A stretch of DNA of 64,000 nucleotides from Colius striatus (GCF_028858725.1 NC_084768.1:30286664-30350663); one strand, 5' to 3'. Numbered from the stretch's first letter, positions 32,036 through 43,066 are shown. Notes: generated by a model not told the origin, from the sequence alone. Program-made: numbers and translations.

Positions 32036-32728
32036 TCAGGGCTTCAGCCCTGCAGCTTGACACGTGCCTGAGGAAGAGGCAGAGGAACTCTCGGAGCCTG
32101 CTGCATCTTCCTCGCCCACACTGTCTTCGCTTCTTTCATCGCCAGGCTTCTCGCCTTCGGTCACTGTGGTTCCCTGCTCCCCACAAGGAGATTCGTTCCT
32201 GTGGGACTGATCCTTGCGTGCTCCTCCCTTGACTCCTCTCCAGAGGACACGTGCAAGCCAAATAAAGCAGTGCAGCCACATGATCCCGTCAAGTAGCTGG
32301 GTCCCGTCCACCTGGTCAAGGAAGTCCCGAAGCAGGCTCAGACGAGAGGCCCTGTCTGAGGCCGTGATGTTGAAAAGAGAGAAAAGTTGACTACCGAAGT
32401 TTGCCCTGGATCCGCCCAGACCATTGCTCCTGGGCCTCTTCATGACAATACTGTCAACATCAGCGGGCGACTTCTCCAGGAACTCAGGATAGATTGTTAT
32501 CTTGTACCCAAACAATCGGAGGGGTCTGAGAAGGCCAATGCTTCCAGGTGCTTCAGCAGCCTTGCTCTCTGCTGGATGGAGTTGCTGATTCTGGCCTTCA
32601 GGAAGGAAGAACTTGTCTGTGTCCGTGTCAGGTTGGATGAAAATGTTAAACTTCACGTATATATTAATGGTGAACAGAGGGAATGTGATGAAACTGAAGG
32701 TGAGGGGGAAAAATGAGATGAGTACCAT
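32036..32728 (-). CDS. A-type array membrane protein, copy A6 (230 aa)
   Basis: Intact but the most diverged open A copy: IYVKFNIFIQPD for IYTKFNGFIQPD, YKITIYPEF for YKTTINPEF, KRPRSNG for KRPGSNG, GIMWLHC for GIMGLHC. The hydrophobic segment, NIT sequon and acidic tail are kept. The promoter is intact. Upstream it does not join a B copy but the 33007-33300 segment also found upstream of B6, so it marks an array boundary. Confidence 0.7.
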   Translation of the reverse strand: MVLISFFPLTFSFITFPLFTINIYVKFNIFIQPDTDTDKFFLPEGQNQQLHPAESKAAEAPGSIGLLRPLRLFGYKITIYPEFLEKSPADVDSIVMKRPRSNGLGGSRANFGSQLFSLFNITASDRASRLSLLRDFLDQVDGTQLLDGIMWLHCFIWLARVLWRGVKGGARKDQSHRNESPCGEQGTTVTEGEKPGDERSEDSVGEEDAAGSESSSASSSGTCQAAGLKP

Positions 32729-33006
32729 TGTGGTCTCTCCCGAGGTAAAATGTCTGGAGGAGCGAGGTTGGGCTGTCCCTCTGAGCAGAGCTCAGGCAGC
32801 GACCACCAGGCCCGAGCGGTGGCTCTGGCGTCTGAGCTGCCCAGAGCTGCTTATATGCCAAGTCCCGGGCTGGTGTCAGGAGAGAATCAGTGATGTCACA
32901 AAGCCTTTCCCCACCCGCCCAACCGGCGCTGGAGGCTGAGTTGGGGAGGGGAGGGCGCATCGAGCCGGATTTTGAAGCCTGCCACGGGCTTTGGGCTGTG
33001 CCCTGA

Positions 33007-33300
33007 ACTCAGCAGCCAGAAGGAGCTGTGCCCAGAGCTCCAGCCAAGCTGTGTGTGGCAGGCAGGACACGGCTCTGCTCAAAATCCTCATGAGGGCAAA
33101 GTGGCAGCCCACGTTAAGAGGACAGCCAAAAATGCACTCATGGTTTGGACACAAAGCTTAGCCCTGCCTGGGCCGAGGCTTGGACACACTGACCTGCAGA
33201 GATGCCTTCACACCTCAGCCCCTGAGGTTATTGTAAACAATGCTTGGCACTAGGAAATGCAAAGACCCTCCTGCTGTCGGCCACCTTAGTCGTAAGCGTG
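33007..33300. repeat. Duplicated upstream flank (copy 1; copy 2 at 44248-44540)
   Basis: About 290 bp nearly identical to 44248-44540, starting GAACTCAGCAGCCAGAAGG. One copy lies upstream of A6, the other upstream of B6. Probably the ancestral 5' flank of a family gene. Confidence 0.8.
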
Positions 33301-33810
33301 ACCCTTGGGTGCCTCCACCGGGCTCCTGAAGGCCTCAGTAGATGTTTACTGGTGGGCCACTGTGCTCCAAGTTCAGCTGGGAGCTGAATTGGAGAAGTGA
33401 GAAAGCTGACACCGATGACCCTGATCTTGGCTGTGGGAAGTGTTGCTGCCCTTATTCTCGAGAACTTTGAGTACAGCTGCCTGTGAATTTTCATCTGACC
33501 AGAGGCTTGAACTAGGTAAAGTGGTAATTAAAGAGCAGTAAGCATGGAGTAGGGCTGGGGTTGGGGGCAGAGGTTGATGCTGATCAAATGCACTATGGGT
33601 CCCAGATGTTGAAAGCTTTTCCAGTGGCATTATAGACCAGAGCAGTCACATGTGCTTTCACAAGAGACTACTATGGCCTTCCCTCAAGCTAAGCAGAGCA
33701 ACAGTTGTCCCAGGCTGAGCGCAGCTCCTTTTCTCAAATCTATAGCCGCAGTTACTTCTGTTTAAAAGAGGGAATTGCACAAGCCAAAGCTTATAAGAAC
33801 CTTACGGGGC
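33301..33810. other. Intergenic, nothing recognised
   Basis: AT-richer sequence with no coding pattern and no repeat I can name. Confidence 0.45.
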
Positions 33811-33819
33811 TGTGGGTAC

Positions 33820-34122
33820 CCTGTCAGCACGTGGGACCCTCCTCTTGGGACGTGGGGCACCCGTGGGGCACCTCACAGCCACGGATGCCTGTTCTCTCCT
33901 GCCTCAGCTCCCTCCCCGCAGGGACAGCACTACTCACTTGCTCCGGATAGTGAAGGACATTGTGAACTTTTTCGATCCCTTCTTCCTCATGTGCTGATCC
34001 GGGAGATGTTTCCGGTGCAGGCGGCAGATCTGCCTCAGGTACCTGAGCATCCAGCAGCAAAATGTGCAGCGTGACAAGGAGCCCCTTCCCCCACAGACCG
34101 TGGCCATGGCAGCTCTGTCCAT
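33820..34122 (-). pseudogene. C-type fragment (end of the tail and 3' flank)
   Basis: Matches the last part of C-type (CRLHRKHLPDQHMRKKGSKK and the 3' flank) and stops abruptly near 34122. There it meets sequence resembling the region upstream of DYNLT4 (34127-34170 against about 41510-41555). A rearrangement scar. Confidence 0.65.
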
Positions 34123-34556
34123 CCCACCATCTTGATGTACCTTATAGAATAGAATTTTCCTTGAAGCATGTACTTTTCTTTAAGAGTGGCCAGGTAGATT
34201 TTAAACCTTAAGTTGGAATTTAAGTGCTAAATGAGAAGAAGAGTAAAAATAAAAGGCTGTATTGCAATTAATGCTGTTTTGTGTGTCAGAAGACTGTCCA
34301 GCACTTAAAGGAGCAAGAGTAAACCTTTATAACACGAAAATCCTTAACGCATGAGTTTTTCGTATCTAATGGAATAAATAGACATAAAATGGCCAGAAAA
34401 GAGATGCTCAAGATCGAATATGAAAATGTCAAGGAAGAATTTTAGCTGCAGTAATTGTAATTGAACTGAAGGTTCTTGCAGAGCCAATCTCTGCACCACC
34501 TTCTCCTCTGCTGTCCTTACTGTTTTTACAGCCAATGTGCGCCTGGGTGAAATATT

Positions 34557-34745
34557 TTCACAGAATCTTAAGAATTAGAAAGGACCTCAAAAGACCATCC
34601 AGTCCAACCCCCCTGCCAGAGCAGGACCATCTAGAGCAGATCACACAGGAACTTGTCCAGGTGGGTTTTGAATGTCTCCAGAGAAAGAGACTCTACAAAT
34701 CCATCTGGGCAGCCTGTTCCAGTGCTTTGTCACCCTTGCAGTGAA
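34557..34745 (-). mobile_element. CR1 LINE 3' end
   Basis: Reads CACAGAATCTTAAGAATTAG, then AAGGACCTC, CCATCCAGTCCAACCCCCC and GTCCAGGTGGGTTTTGAATG. This is the reverse complement of a CR1 3' end, so the element is on the minus strand. Confidence 0.85.
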
Positions 34746-34959
34746 GAAACACGCTTACAGCAAGTGTGTGAGTGCATATGAAACGTTTTAACCCCCACTT
34801 CTACTGTTAAATGTGTAAGGAAACCAGTGTCCAAGGTACGGAAAAGATGAGTCATGTGTGTCATTATTTTTGAATGTTTAGGATACAAACTTGCCTCGGT
34901 GCTAACCATCCAGAGAGAAAGATAACTGCAAGCATTAACCCTATAGACAGGGGGAAATG

Positions 34960-35930
34960 GGACTGTGTGGCCTCAAGCTGATTCTCACTGGGATTACTAC
35001 AAACAGACAGAGATAATTTGTCAAACCGCAGTTAGAAATCTGATATGTGTGATTAAAGTTTGCAAAGAGAGAAATGGAACTAAAGTACAGAAATTGAGAG
35101 AGAAGCTAGAGGAACACCCCAGCAACTACTGGGGGAGATTGCAACAGGCTTTGTGGAGGTATGGAGGAACAACCCTTCAGAATGTTGATAATGACTTGGC
35201 AGCAGATGCAGTTGGACATCGGACACTTTTGTCTCCAAACATCCAACTGCCAGTACTGTCTGAGTTCACCTGGGAACTCTGGAGATAGGAGGTGCTGACC
35301 TGTTCTATACTGTAGACAATCAAACAAAGATTGCTTAGGAGAAACCATTCATTTATGTAGTGCTTTAGCAGGAAAAGGCTCACGGTAAATCTCCTTCTAA
35401 ACTTCATCTGATTTTGATCCAGAGGATGATGCCAACACAAACTGTTTCATATGCTGTTTTCTAGAAGGATGGACAAGCGGGATGGGGTTGTGGATGTTGA
35501 TTTACTTTATGCTTCTGGAACACAGAAAGTGTTAAAGGGAAAAGAAAGAAAAATGATTGCTCCACAGAATGTGAAAAAAATGGGTTAAGGATGGTGGGAA
35601 GGTTGAGAATGTTAACTTCTGAACCGTACCCTTGGGGGTCCTAATCGATGTTTGCAGGAAAGGACACTGGAAATATGAATGCATACAGAAAGAAAAGTTA
35701 TTTGCTGAATCTTCAGGACAAGAGGGGCCAGGATCAGATGATAACCTGGTTGTGCAGGGACATCTGACACCAAATGAAAGGGACCAGAGAAGAATATCAG
35801 CATATCCCCATCTGATCCCCCTGTTCCTGTAAAGCTGGGGACCACAGGTATAGATTTCTTAGTAGATGTCAGGACTACCCATCTGTTAGTAAGTTTTAAA
35901 GGGCTATTAAGTAAAACATGTATGTCAATT
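34960..35930 (+). mobile_element. Endogenous retrovirus fossil, gag to protease region (gammaretrovirus-like)
   Basis: Frames in this stretch resemble class I retroviral Gag (EEHPSNYWGRLQQALWRYGG), a nucleocapsid-like knuckle (CRKGHWKYEC) and a protease start (IDFLVDVRTTHLLV). It is broken in several places, has no pol or env beside it here, and is old. It lies between the C-type fragment and E5. Confidence 0.65.
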
Positions 35931-35989
35931 GTTGGGGTCAGGAGAACGCGAGCCCCCAGGACGTGCATCCTGGGTCAATGAAGGGCACT

Positions 35990-36175
35990 ACTTCTGGAGC
36001 GTTCCATAGCAATGCTCTCTGCTGGAATGGGCTGCTGCTTCAGGTCTTCAGGAAGATGTGTCTTGACTATGTCTCTGTCAGGTTGGATGTAAATGCAGAC
36101 ATTACTGAGGCAAGAAAACAACAAGTACAGGCCCATGGTGAGGGAGAGAACAGGGAAGAGATTCAGCCATAGTCA
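35990..36175 (-). pseudogene. E-type fragment E5
   Basis: Same head and motif as E1 but more diverged, and not joined to an LTR piece. A CR1 tail and a diverged piece of C-type 3' flank (about 36245-36380) follow on the plus strand. Confidence 0.55.
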
Positions 36176-36444
36176 CTTCTGCAAGTGGTTCTGCATGGAA
36201 CAAGGAGTTGGACTGGATAATCCTTCTGTGTCTCTTGTAACTTGAGAGAATTCTCCCAGCACGTGGGATCCTCCTCTTGGGATGTGGGCACCCATGGGGC
36301 ACCTCACAGCCACGATGCTTGTTCTCTCCTGCCTCAGCTCCCTCCCTGCAGGGACAGCACTACTCACTTGCTCCACATAGTGAAGGATCCTCTCAACATT
36401 TTTCGATGTCTGGAACTGGAAGATCTTTCTTACAATGAAAGGCT

Positions 36445-37285
36445 GTGGGACCTGGGGCTGCTCAGCCTGGAGAAGACTTCTTTCAGCCAGTGTTCCCATT
36501 GCTTGCATGGTCCTCTGACCTTAGCCCCCTCAAGAGCCAGTGAACTATAAGGGGGGGCTTTTCAGACAGCGCCCAGTTACTACATTTAGATTTCAGAAGC
36601 AGCATTTTGTTCAAGTTCTGTTCGTGATGCCAGTGAATGCTTTGCCAAATGAGGTCGGGCAACCGAGAGGACACAGATGCCAATGCAAAGGTTAATTTTA
36701 TTTCACTATCTACTTGAAAACGTTACAGAAAAGAAGATAATGCTTTCAGTTACAACTCTAAGCCTATAACACTATTTCTAAGCAGCAAAGAGCATAAGCA
36801 AGGTCATGCAGCTCATCATTACTACATGAGAACAGAAGGATACATCACCAGTTGTCCTAATTGCCGTAATCCAGACCCACAGTTGCTGGGGAGCCCCTGT
36901 TGCAGCAAGGCTTTGGAGAGCCTGTCCCAGCAGTTGGGAGCTTCCTATGCAGTGCATCCATTCCAGGGTGGGGTCTCCAAAGCTGCTGCAAGAGGGCCCA
37001 GCTTTTTGTATGGTTGAATAAATGATCTTACCTAACTTCACCTGCGGAAACATCTGGTTTCACTCTCCATTGAGATGCCACCTGAAGCTTGGCCAAGGCT
37101 CAAGGAGGAACCAAGGGGGATACATCAAAGCAATAAATACATTCTCACACACACCTTGAGCTAATAATGCGAAACTTTATCCTGGCTAACAATTCTGTTG
37201 TATCTAAGCTCCATCTTCCACTAATGCATGCATCTCACACTGATGATCAGCTACTAATTCTAGGTAACGTCGGGGAGGGGCTGGA
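36445..37285. repeat. Duplicated flank (copy 2)
   Basis: Near-identical partner of 10125-10990, next to the A7 hybrid. It differs by scattered substitutions and a few small gaps. Confidence 0.75.
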
Positions 37286-37396
37286 GGCTCTGAGAATTGT
37301 CCTGCTGGGCTTCAGTCCCTTGACAAGTCCTTCTCGCTAGCAGGACTGCTCCAGGCAGCACGTTGGACTGAAGGAACCCCTGGCAGGCCAGCTTCC

Positions 37397-38052
37397 TCAG
37401 GGCTTCAGCCCTGCAGCTTGGCACGTGCCTGAGGAAGAGGCAGAGGAACTCTCGGAGCCTGCTGCATCTTCCTCGCCCACACTGTCTTCGCTTCTTTCAT
37501 CGCCAGGCTTCTCGCCTTCGGTCACTGTGGTTCCCTGCTCCCCACAAGGAGATTCGTTCCTGTGGGACTGATCCTTGCGTGCTCCTCCCTTGACTCTTCT
37601 CCAGAGGACACGTGCAAGCCAAATAAAGCAGTGCAGCCACATGATCCCGTTAAGTAGCTGGGTCCCGTCCACCTGGTCAAGGAAGTCCCGAAGCAGGCTC
37701 AGACGAGAGGCCCTGTCTGAGGCCGTGATGTTGAAAAGAGAGAAAAGTTGACTACCGAAGTTTGCCCTGGATCTGCACAGACCATTGCTCCCGGGCCTCT
37801 TGATGACAATACTGTCAACATCAGCGGGCGACTTCTCCAGGAACTCAGGATAGATTGTTATCTTGTACCCAAACAATCGGAGGGGTCTGAGAAGGCCAAT
37901 GCTTCCAGGTGCTTCAGCTCTTCAGGAAGGTTGAACTTGTCTGTGTCCGTGTCAGGTAGGATGAAAATGTGGAAATGAAGAGGGAACAGAGTCACTCTGA
38001 ATAAAAATAAGCCGAGAGGGAGAAATGAGAAGAGATTCCACACAAGTTTCAT
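37397..38052 (-). pseudogene. Hybrid copy: B-type head joined to A-type body (A7)
   Basis: The first part is B-type (MKLVWNLFSFLPLG...FNLPEEL). From about 37915 the sequence is A-type through to the A-type stop. The join lies in a short stretch common to both types (GCTGAAGCA), a likely point of unequal exchange. The result looks broken. The D-type fragment lies directly upstream, so the usual promoter is missing. Confidence 0.65.
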
Positions 38053-38074
38053 GGTGGTCTCCCCATGCTCTGGT

Positions 38075-38225
38075 GCTCTGGCTCTGGCTTTCTCTCCAGA
38101 AGCCAGGTGCCCTCCGAGTCACGCAGAGCAGCCATGAGGTTTGCAGGGCCCTGCAAGGCAGCCAGGTCCTGTGCACCTGGGCTAGCAAGTCCCAGAGCTG
38201 GCCCAGAGGCCAAACTCTCAAAAAC
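38075..38225 (-). pseudogene. D-type fragment D3
   Basis: QLWDLLAQVHRTWLPCRALQ core, joined upstream to an LTR piece and downstream to the hybrid A7. Confidence 0.55.
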
Positions 38226-38395
38226 TGTGGTGTGGTGGTTTAAATCCATCTGGCAGCAACCAAACCAAGAGATTGCAGAGGAAAAGGCAGAACTTTGCAG
38301 GTTGAGATCAGGACAATTTAATAGATCAACACGATGAGACAACCAAAAGCCATAACAACAGCAAAGGAATACAGAAAACAACCTTATATACCGAG
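38226..38395 (-). mobile_element. LTR piece (TATA to U5 end)
   Basis: Equivalent of 15788-15956 at the DYNLT4-proximal copy. Fossil. Confidence 0.55.
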
Positions 38396-38589
38396 GATCC
38401 TTCTGGAGCGTTCCGAAGCAATGCTCTCTGCTGGAACGGGCTGCTGCTTCAGGTCCTCACGATGATGTGTCTTGAGTATGTCCCTGTCAGGTTGGATGTA
38501 AATGCAGACATTAATGGGGCAAGAAAACAACAAGTACAGGCCCATAGTGAGGGAGAGAACAGGGAAGAGGTTCAGCGTAGTCACTTCTG
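38396..38589 (-). pseudogene. E-type fragment E4
   Basis: Equivalent of E1. Confidence 0.6.
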
Positions 38590-38868
38590 CAGGTAGTCCT
38601 GCATGGAACAAGGGGTTGGACTGGATAATCCTTCTGTGTCTCTTGTAACTTGAGAGAACTCTCTGATCCTGGGATTCTGTGGGCTGGCACTGGCTGCTGC
38701 CACCGTACAGGGACATGGGGAGCAACCAGCATGCACATCACGGGGCTGTGGGTACCCTGCCAGCACGTGGGACCCTCCTCTTGGGACGTGGGCACCCGTG
38801 GGGCACCTCACGGCCATTGATGCCTGTTCTCTCCTGCCTCAGCTCCCTCCCCGCAGGGACAGCACTAC

Positions 38869-39681
38869 TCACTTGCTCCGAATAGTGAAGGACATTGTGA
38901 ACTTTTTCGATCCCTTCTTCCTCATGTGCTGATCCGGGAGATGTTTCCGGTGCAGGCGGCAGATCTGCCTCAGGTACCTGAGCATCCAGCAGCAAAATGT
39001 GCAGCGTGAGGAGAAGTGGCCCCTTCCCCCACAGAACGTGGCCATGGCAGATCTGTCCTTCTTGCCCCTTCCATGGAAGTGACAGGACCGAGGCCACAGT
39101 GTCCTTGGCAGGGCCTGGTGGGCCTGAGAAGTGTCCTGCTGGGCTTCTCTTCCTTGACGAGTCCTCTTGCCTCGCAGCACTGTTCCGCGCAGCACGTTGG
39201 GCTGAGGAATCCTCTGGCCGCACCGAGCACAAGGGCGTTTCTGCCCTGCAGCTTGGGACTGACCTTGATTGCTCTCTTGTCCCTTCCTTCTCTTCATATC
39301 TCTCCAGAGTACAAATATAACCCAGGTCACGCAGATCAGCCACGTGGTTTTCAAGGCACTGAAAAGAAGCCAGGTCCCGTCCACCTGGGCAAGGTAGTCC
39401 CAAATCTGGCCCACAGGATGGTACAGGTCAGAGGTCACATCCTCAAAAGTAGTGGACAGTTGTTCCAGGCTCTCCGAAGCGACGTTCATCATGGATCTGA
39501 CCCAGCTGCAGAGGCTGGAAATGCCAAAGCTTCCGGGCCATTCGTCAGCTGCACTGTCTGCAGGGTCAGGTTGCTGCTTCACGTGTTCAGGAAGGTTAAA
39601 CTTTTTAATGTAGAGATTTATCGGAAACAGACATGCCATGAAGAGACCCACACTGAAGGGGAAAAATGGGATGAGTGTCAT
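38869..39681 (-). CDS. C-type array membrane protein, copy C4 (270 aa)
   Basis: Intact; same protein as C1 in the parts compared. It lies next to the intact DYNLT4 and probably represents the source arrangement from which the long units were copied. Promoter at about 39799-39889. Confidence 0.7.
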   Translation of the reverse strand: MTLIPFFPFSVGLFMACLFPINLYIKKFNLPEHVKQQPDPADSAADEWPGSFGISSLCSWVRSMMNVASESLEQLSTTFEDVTSDLYHPVGQIWDYLAQVDGTWLLFSALKTTWLICVTWVIFVLWRDMKRRKGQESNQGQSQAAGQKRPCARCGQRIPQPNVLRGTVLRGKRTRQGREAQQDTSQAHQALPRTLWPRSCHFHGRGKKDRSAMATFCGGRGHFSSRCTFCCWMLRYLRQICRLHRKHLPDQHMRKKGSKKFTMSFTIRSK

Positions 39682-40038
39682 GGTGGTCTCTCCTGAGGGA
39701 AAAAGCCTGGATACACAAGGTGGCTTGGGCTGTCCCTCTGAGCAGAGCTCAGGCAGCAATCACCAGACCCGAGCTCTGGCTCTGGCGTCTGAGCTGCTCA
39801 GGGCTGCTTATATGCCAAGTTGTAGGCTGGTGTCAGGAGAGAATCAGTGATGTCACAAAGCCTTTCCCCACCCACCCAATAGGCGATGGAGGCTGAGACA
39901 GGCAGGGGAGAAACTGTCCTGGCCCCATTCTCAGCACCGTCTCAGCACCAGGTACCCAGGAATGCAAACCCCACTCGTGCCCTCCTGCTGCAGCTCCAGA
40001 TGGACAGGACCTGGCTGCTTTGCAGGGCCTTGCAAATC

Positions 40039-40549
40039 ATGTGGCTGATCTGCTTGATTTAGATTGCACTTGACCCCTGGAGAATAGTGAAGGAAGGAAC
40101 AGGGGAGCAATCAAGATCAGTCCCACAGAAAAGTTCACTTTTTGGGTAGCAGTGAAGCACAGCGGCCTTGGCTGAGAAGCCTTGCCCTGTGGCCACAGCA
40201 AAGAGGGAAGCATTGGAGAAGGTGACAGAGGCAAAGCTGTCGCTCTCGGGGTCCCACAGTGCTTGGCTGGCCACCAGCAGACTCTGCTGGCCCCGCTGGC
40301 CCAGCAGCACGTGGCAGAGCAGCTTGTCGTGGGGTGGCACCACCTCCTTGGCCTGGCCCTGCAGCAGCTCGGCCAGGTCTGGGCCAGATGGGCACTGTTC
40401 TGCTTCAGCCTTCCTGAAGAGCTGAAGCAGAACTTGTTCCAGCAGAAAGCGAGGCTGCTGAGGAGCCTGGAAGCGTTGGGCTTCTCAGTTCCATATGATA
40501 GTTCAGGTTCAGGATGAAAATCAATCCTGAGTTCCCAAGGAAGCTGCCC
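40039..40549 (-). pseudogene. F-type remnant with embedded DYNLT4 fragment (beside intact DYNLT4)
   Basis: Same structure as 17600-18110. DYNLT4-derived part 40186-40401. The embedded insertion therefore predates the tandem amplification. Confidence 0.7.
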
Positions 40550-40683
40550 AGTGACCCTGAGAACATTGGTAACGGCCCAGGAGCCCAGGCTGGGGGCTGG
40601 AGTGGACATCAGAGCAGTCACGTGCAGCCACACCTTGCTCCCTGCACACACCATGGCCAAAGACTTTGGGTGTAAGGCACAGC

Positions 40684-40689
40684 TTTATT
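40684..40689 (-). terminator. Poly(A) signal of DYNLT4
   Basis: TTTATT on the plus strand reads AATAAA on the minus strand, about 70 bp after the DYNLT4 stop. Confidence 0.7.
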
Positions 40690-40757
40690 GCTTGCTTGTT
40701 TTGTTTCAGCTGCTCTACAAGCAGTTCTCCAGGGCTGGCTGGAGGGAGAGGCAGGTG

Positions 40758-41435
40758 CTACTCAAAGTAGACCCAATGCACTGTGGCCACAGCAAAGAGG
40801 GAAGCACTGGAGAAGGTGGCGGAGGCAAAGCTGTCGCTCTTGGGGTCCCACAGTGCCCGGCTGGCCACCAGCAGACTCTGCTGGCCCCGCTGGCCCAGCA
40901 GCACATGGCAGACCAGCTTGTAGCGGGGTGGCACCACCTCCTTGGCCTGGCCCTGCAGCAGCTCGGCCAGGCTCTGGGCCAGACGGGCACTGCCCTGGGG
41001 ACTGTAGACCGTGCTCTCCAGAGCACTGGCCAGGGCCTCCTCCAGCACCCGCTGCACCTGCCCCACTTTGAACTTGCAGCCTGTGTCCGGCCCCATCCTA
41101 TAAGTGTTTTCAAGGCGGGTTTTGAGGATGGGCTGGAAAAGGGGGAGCCCGGAGAAGCTCACGCGGCTGTGGAGCATCCACGGCCCGATGGAGGAGCGCC
41201 TGCCCCCTGGGGCTGCCCCGAGCGAGCTGCGGCGGCTGGGCAAGGGCGCGGGCAGCGTGCTGAGGATGGAGCTGCGGCGCGAGGGCAGGAGTAGGGGTTT
41301 GCCCTCCTCAGTGCCCCGTGCCGCGGCTGGAGGCTGGGAGCTGCGGCGGGTGGACTGGTGTGGAAGGCCTTCAGTGTTGTCTGCAGCCATCACCTTGGCT
41401 GGCAGGGCCATGTCTGAGAGTTGCTCCTCGGCCAT
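40758..41435 (-). CDS. DYNLT4: Dynein light chain Tctex-type 4, intact single coding exon (225 aa)
   Basis: DYNLT4 (TCTEX1D4) is a Tctex1-type dynein light chain that binds PP1 and is prominent in testis and sperm (family knowledge). The 225-residue frame has an N-terminal low-complexity part with four basic-Ser motifs (RRSS at 30, 53, 68 and 79), which are possible basophilic kinase sites. The PP1-docking motif RVSF is at 91-94. The Tctex1 fold follows from about 107 (ENTYRMGPDTGCKFKVGQV, RYKLVCHVLLGQRGQQS, SRALWDPKSDSFASATF) to the C-terminus VATVHWVYFE. Length fits the human protein (221 aa). The ATG at 41435 gives the expected N-terminus. It is the only complete copy here; seven partial copies lie in the array. 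The array units break within this gene at residue 144 (about 41006). Confidence 0.9.
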   Translation of the reverse strand: MAEEQLSDMALPAKVMAADNTEGLPHQSTRRSSQPPAAARGTEEGKPLLLPSRRSSILSTLPAPLPSRRSSLGAAPGGRRSSIGPWMLHSRVSFSGLPLFQPILKTRLENTYRMGPDTGCKFKVGQVQRVLEEALASALESTVYSPQGSARLAQSLAELLQGQAKEVVPPRYKLVCHVLLGQRGQQSLLVASRALWDPKSDSFASATFSSASLFAVATVHWVYFE

Positions 41436-41930
41436 ATGGATGGTCTGAAAGGAGTGGTGGCTCGTAGCTCTGAGTGTCGAGAGGTGCTGAGGTGTCCTCC
41501 AGCTTCTCTATCCCACCACCGTGACGTACCTTATGGAATGAAATTTTCCTTTAAGCAAGGACAAGGATCCAAGTGTCTTTGCAAATAGGCTCTGGCAGTT
41601 AGAAGAGGGGGATGTGGTAGTACTATTTAGGTTGGGATGGGCATAAGTCAGTATCTTCACGGAACTGATAGCTGAGTCAATGGCTGACTGCTCTGTATCC
41701 TTCAGGAGTATATTGTTCAAGAGGATAGAGCCTGATAGGGATGGAACCTCCTGCCTCAGAAGTTCCAAAAGCTGGATGGTGCCCAATTAGCATGAAATCA
41801 TCAAACATCCTCAGTAACTGGGGGAAAGGCAAAGGTGGTGGGGAGATTGCGACCACTGACTCACCGCCCACCTGCTCAATTCATACCCTAGACACACAAC
41901 AAGGCGGTGGAAGAAATGAACGGAGCAATG
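41436..41930. other. Upstream region of DYNLT4, nothing further recognised
   Basis: No coding pattern. A short part (about 41510-41555) resembles 34127-34170, where a rearranged C-type fragment ends. Confidence 0.4.
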
Positions 41931-42230
41931 TACCCATTTACATGCCAGGCAAAGGACTGCTAACCAATCCCTAAATAGAATAACAATGCATATGGATTAG
42001 AATACAGAGTATGCTAATGCTTTGCTGTATAAATACAGCACAAGAGGTACTGTTGGTGTGCCAGCTTTGTGGGCTACCACCTCAAACCCACCTCTGCACA
42101 GATATGCACTAGAGCCATACGTTGACTCTGTGTGTAGACTGGCTTATGCACACTGGGTATTGAACCCTGCTTTGTGGGACAAAATCCTCTCTGCTTTGCT
42201 TTTCCCCACCCCCTACAAATCCCAGGCCTC
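41930..42230 (+). mobile_element. Possible solo-LTR-like segment
   Basis: AT-rich stretch with a TATAAATA box at 42028-42035 and the look of an avian LTR U3-R. I could not define both ends or name a family. Weak call. Confidence 0.25.
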
Positions 42231-42830
42231 CTAGCACATGGATCCCTGCAGGGCTGGATGCAGACGACTGGGGGGACCTTGGCAGCCGCCTTCCATTCTC
42301 CAGCACCTCGTCCCCAACAGCCTCGGCCAGCTGGGGCTGATGCAGGACAGCCCCAGATAGTGCATCCAGCTCTCTGCTCTCCCATCCCCAGCCTTTCTCT
42401 GGCACGGTCAAGTGGCTCCTTCTCCTCCAGCCTCCCCAGCCCTCCTGCCTGCATCTGGGCCCACACTTACCCCTAGCCTCACTGCTGCCCTACCCGGGTA
42501 AATCCAGGGGACTTCTCTGTGCTCTGCATTGCCCAGGCCCAACCCTAGTCCTGCAAGTTGAAAGTCTGCAGTGAGCAGGGCCAAACCCATTGTGCTCCTG
42601 GAGTGTGAGGTGTTGCTATGTGACACTGCAGCACTCCGGGGCTGATCTGTGCCACAGTGTCTGTAACCCCTTGTTTCCCAGGCCCTGGACAGCCCCTTTC
42701 ACTCCTGCTCTGTCTGCTTTTCCAGCTAAGCCAGCACAGGGATATGGTGTGAAAGACCCTGTGTCAGGGGCAGTAATTGTGGCCAGAGGAGGCCCGTGGG
42801 AGGGACCCATAGTCACAGAAGCAGAGTCAT
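42231..42830. other. Intergenic, nothing recognised
   Basis: GC-rich single-copy-looking sequence without splice or coding signals that I can support. Confidence 0.45.
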
Positions 42831-42837
42831 GCAGCTC

Positions 42838-42955
42838 AGCCACAAGGTTTGCAGGGCCCTGCAAGGCAGCCAGGTCCTGTGCACCTGGGCTAGCGAGTCA
42901 GTCCCAGAGCTGGCCCAGAGGACAGGGTGGCTCAGAGGCCACACTCTCAAAAACT
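42838..42955 (-). pseudogene. D-type fragment D4
   Basis: Short copy of the D-type core, joined to an LTR piece at its upstream side. Confidence 0.5.
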
Positions 42956-43066
42956 GTGGTGTGGTGGTTTAAATCCATCTGGCAGCAACCAAACCAAGAG
43001 ATTGCAGAGGAAAAGGCAGAACTTTGCAGATTGAGACCAGGACAATTTAATACAACTAACACGAAC
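42956..43066 (-). mobile_element. LTR piece (U5 end)
   Basis: Short U5-side piece of the same LTR family, joined directly to a family promoter at about 43067. Fossil. Confidence 0.5.
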
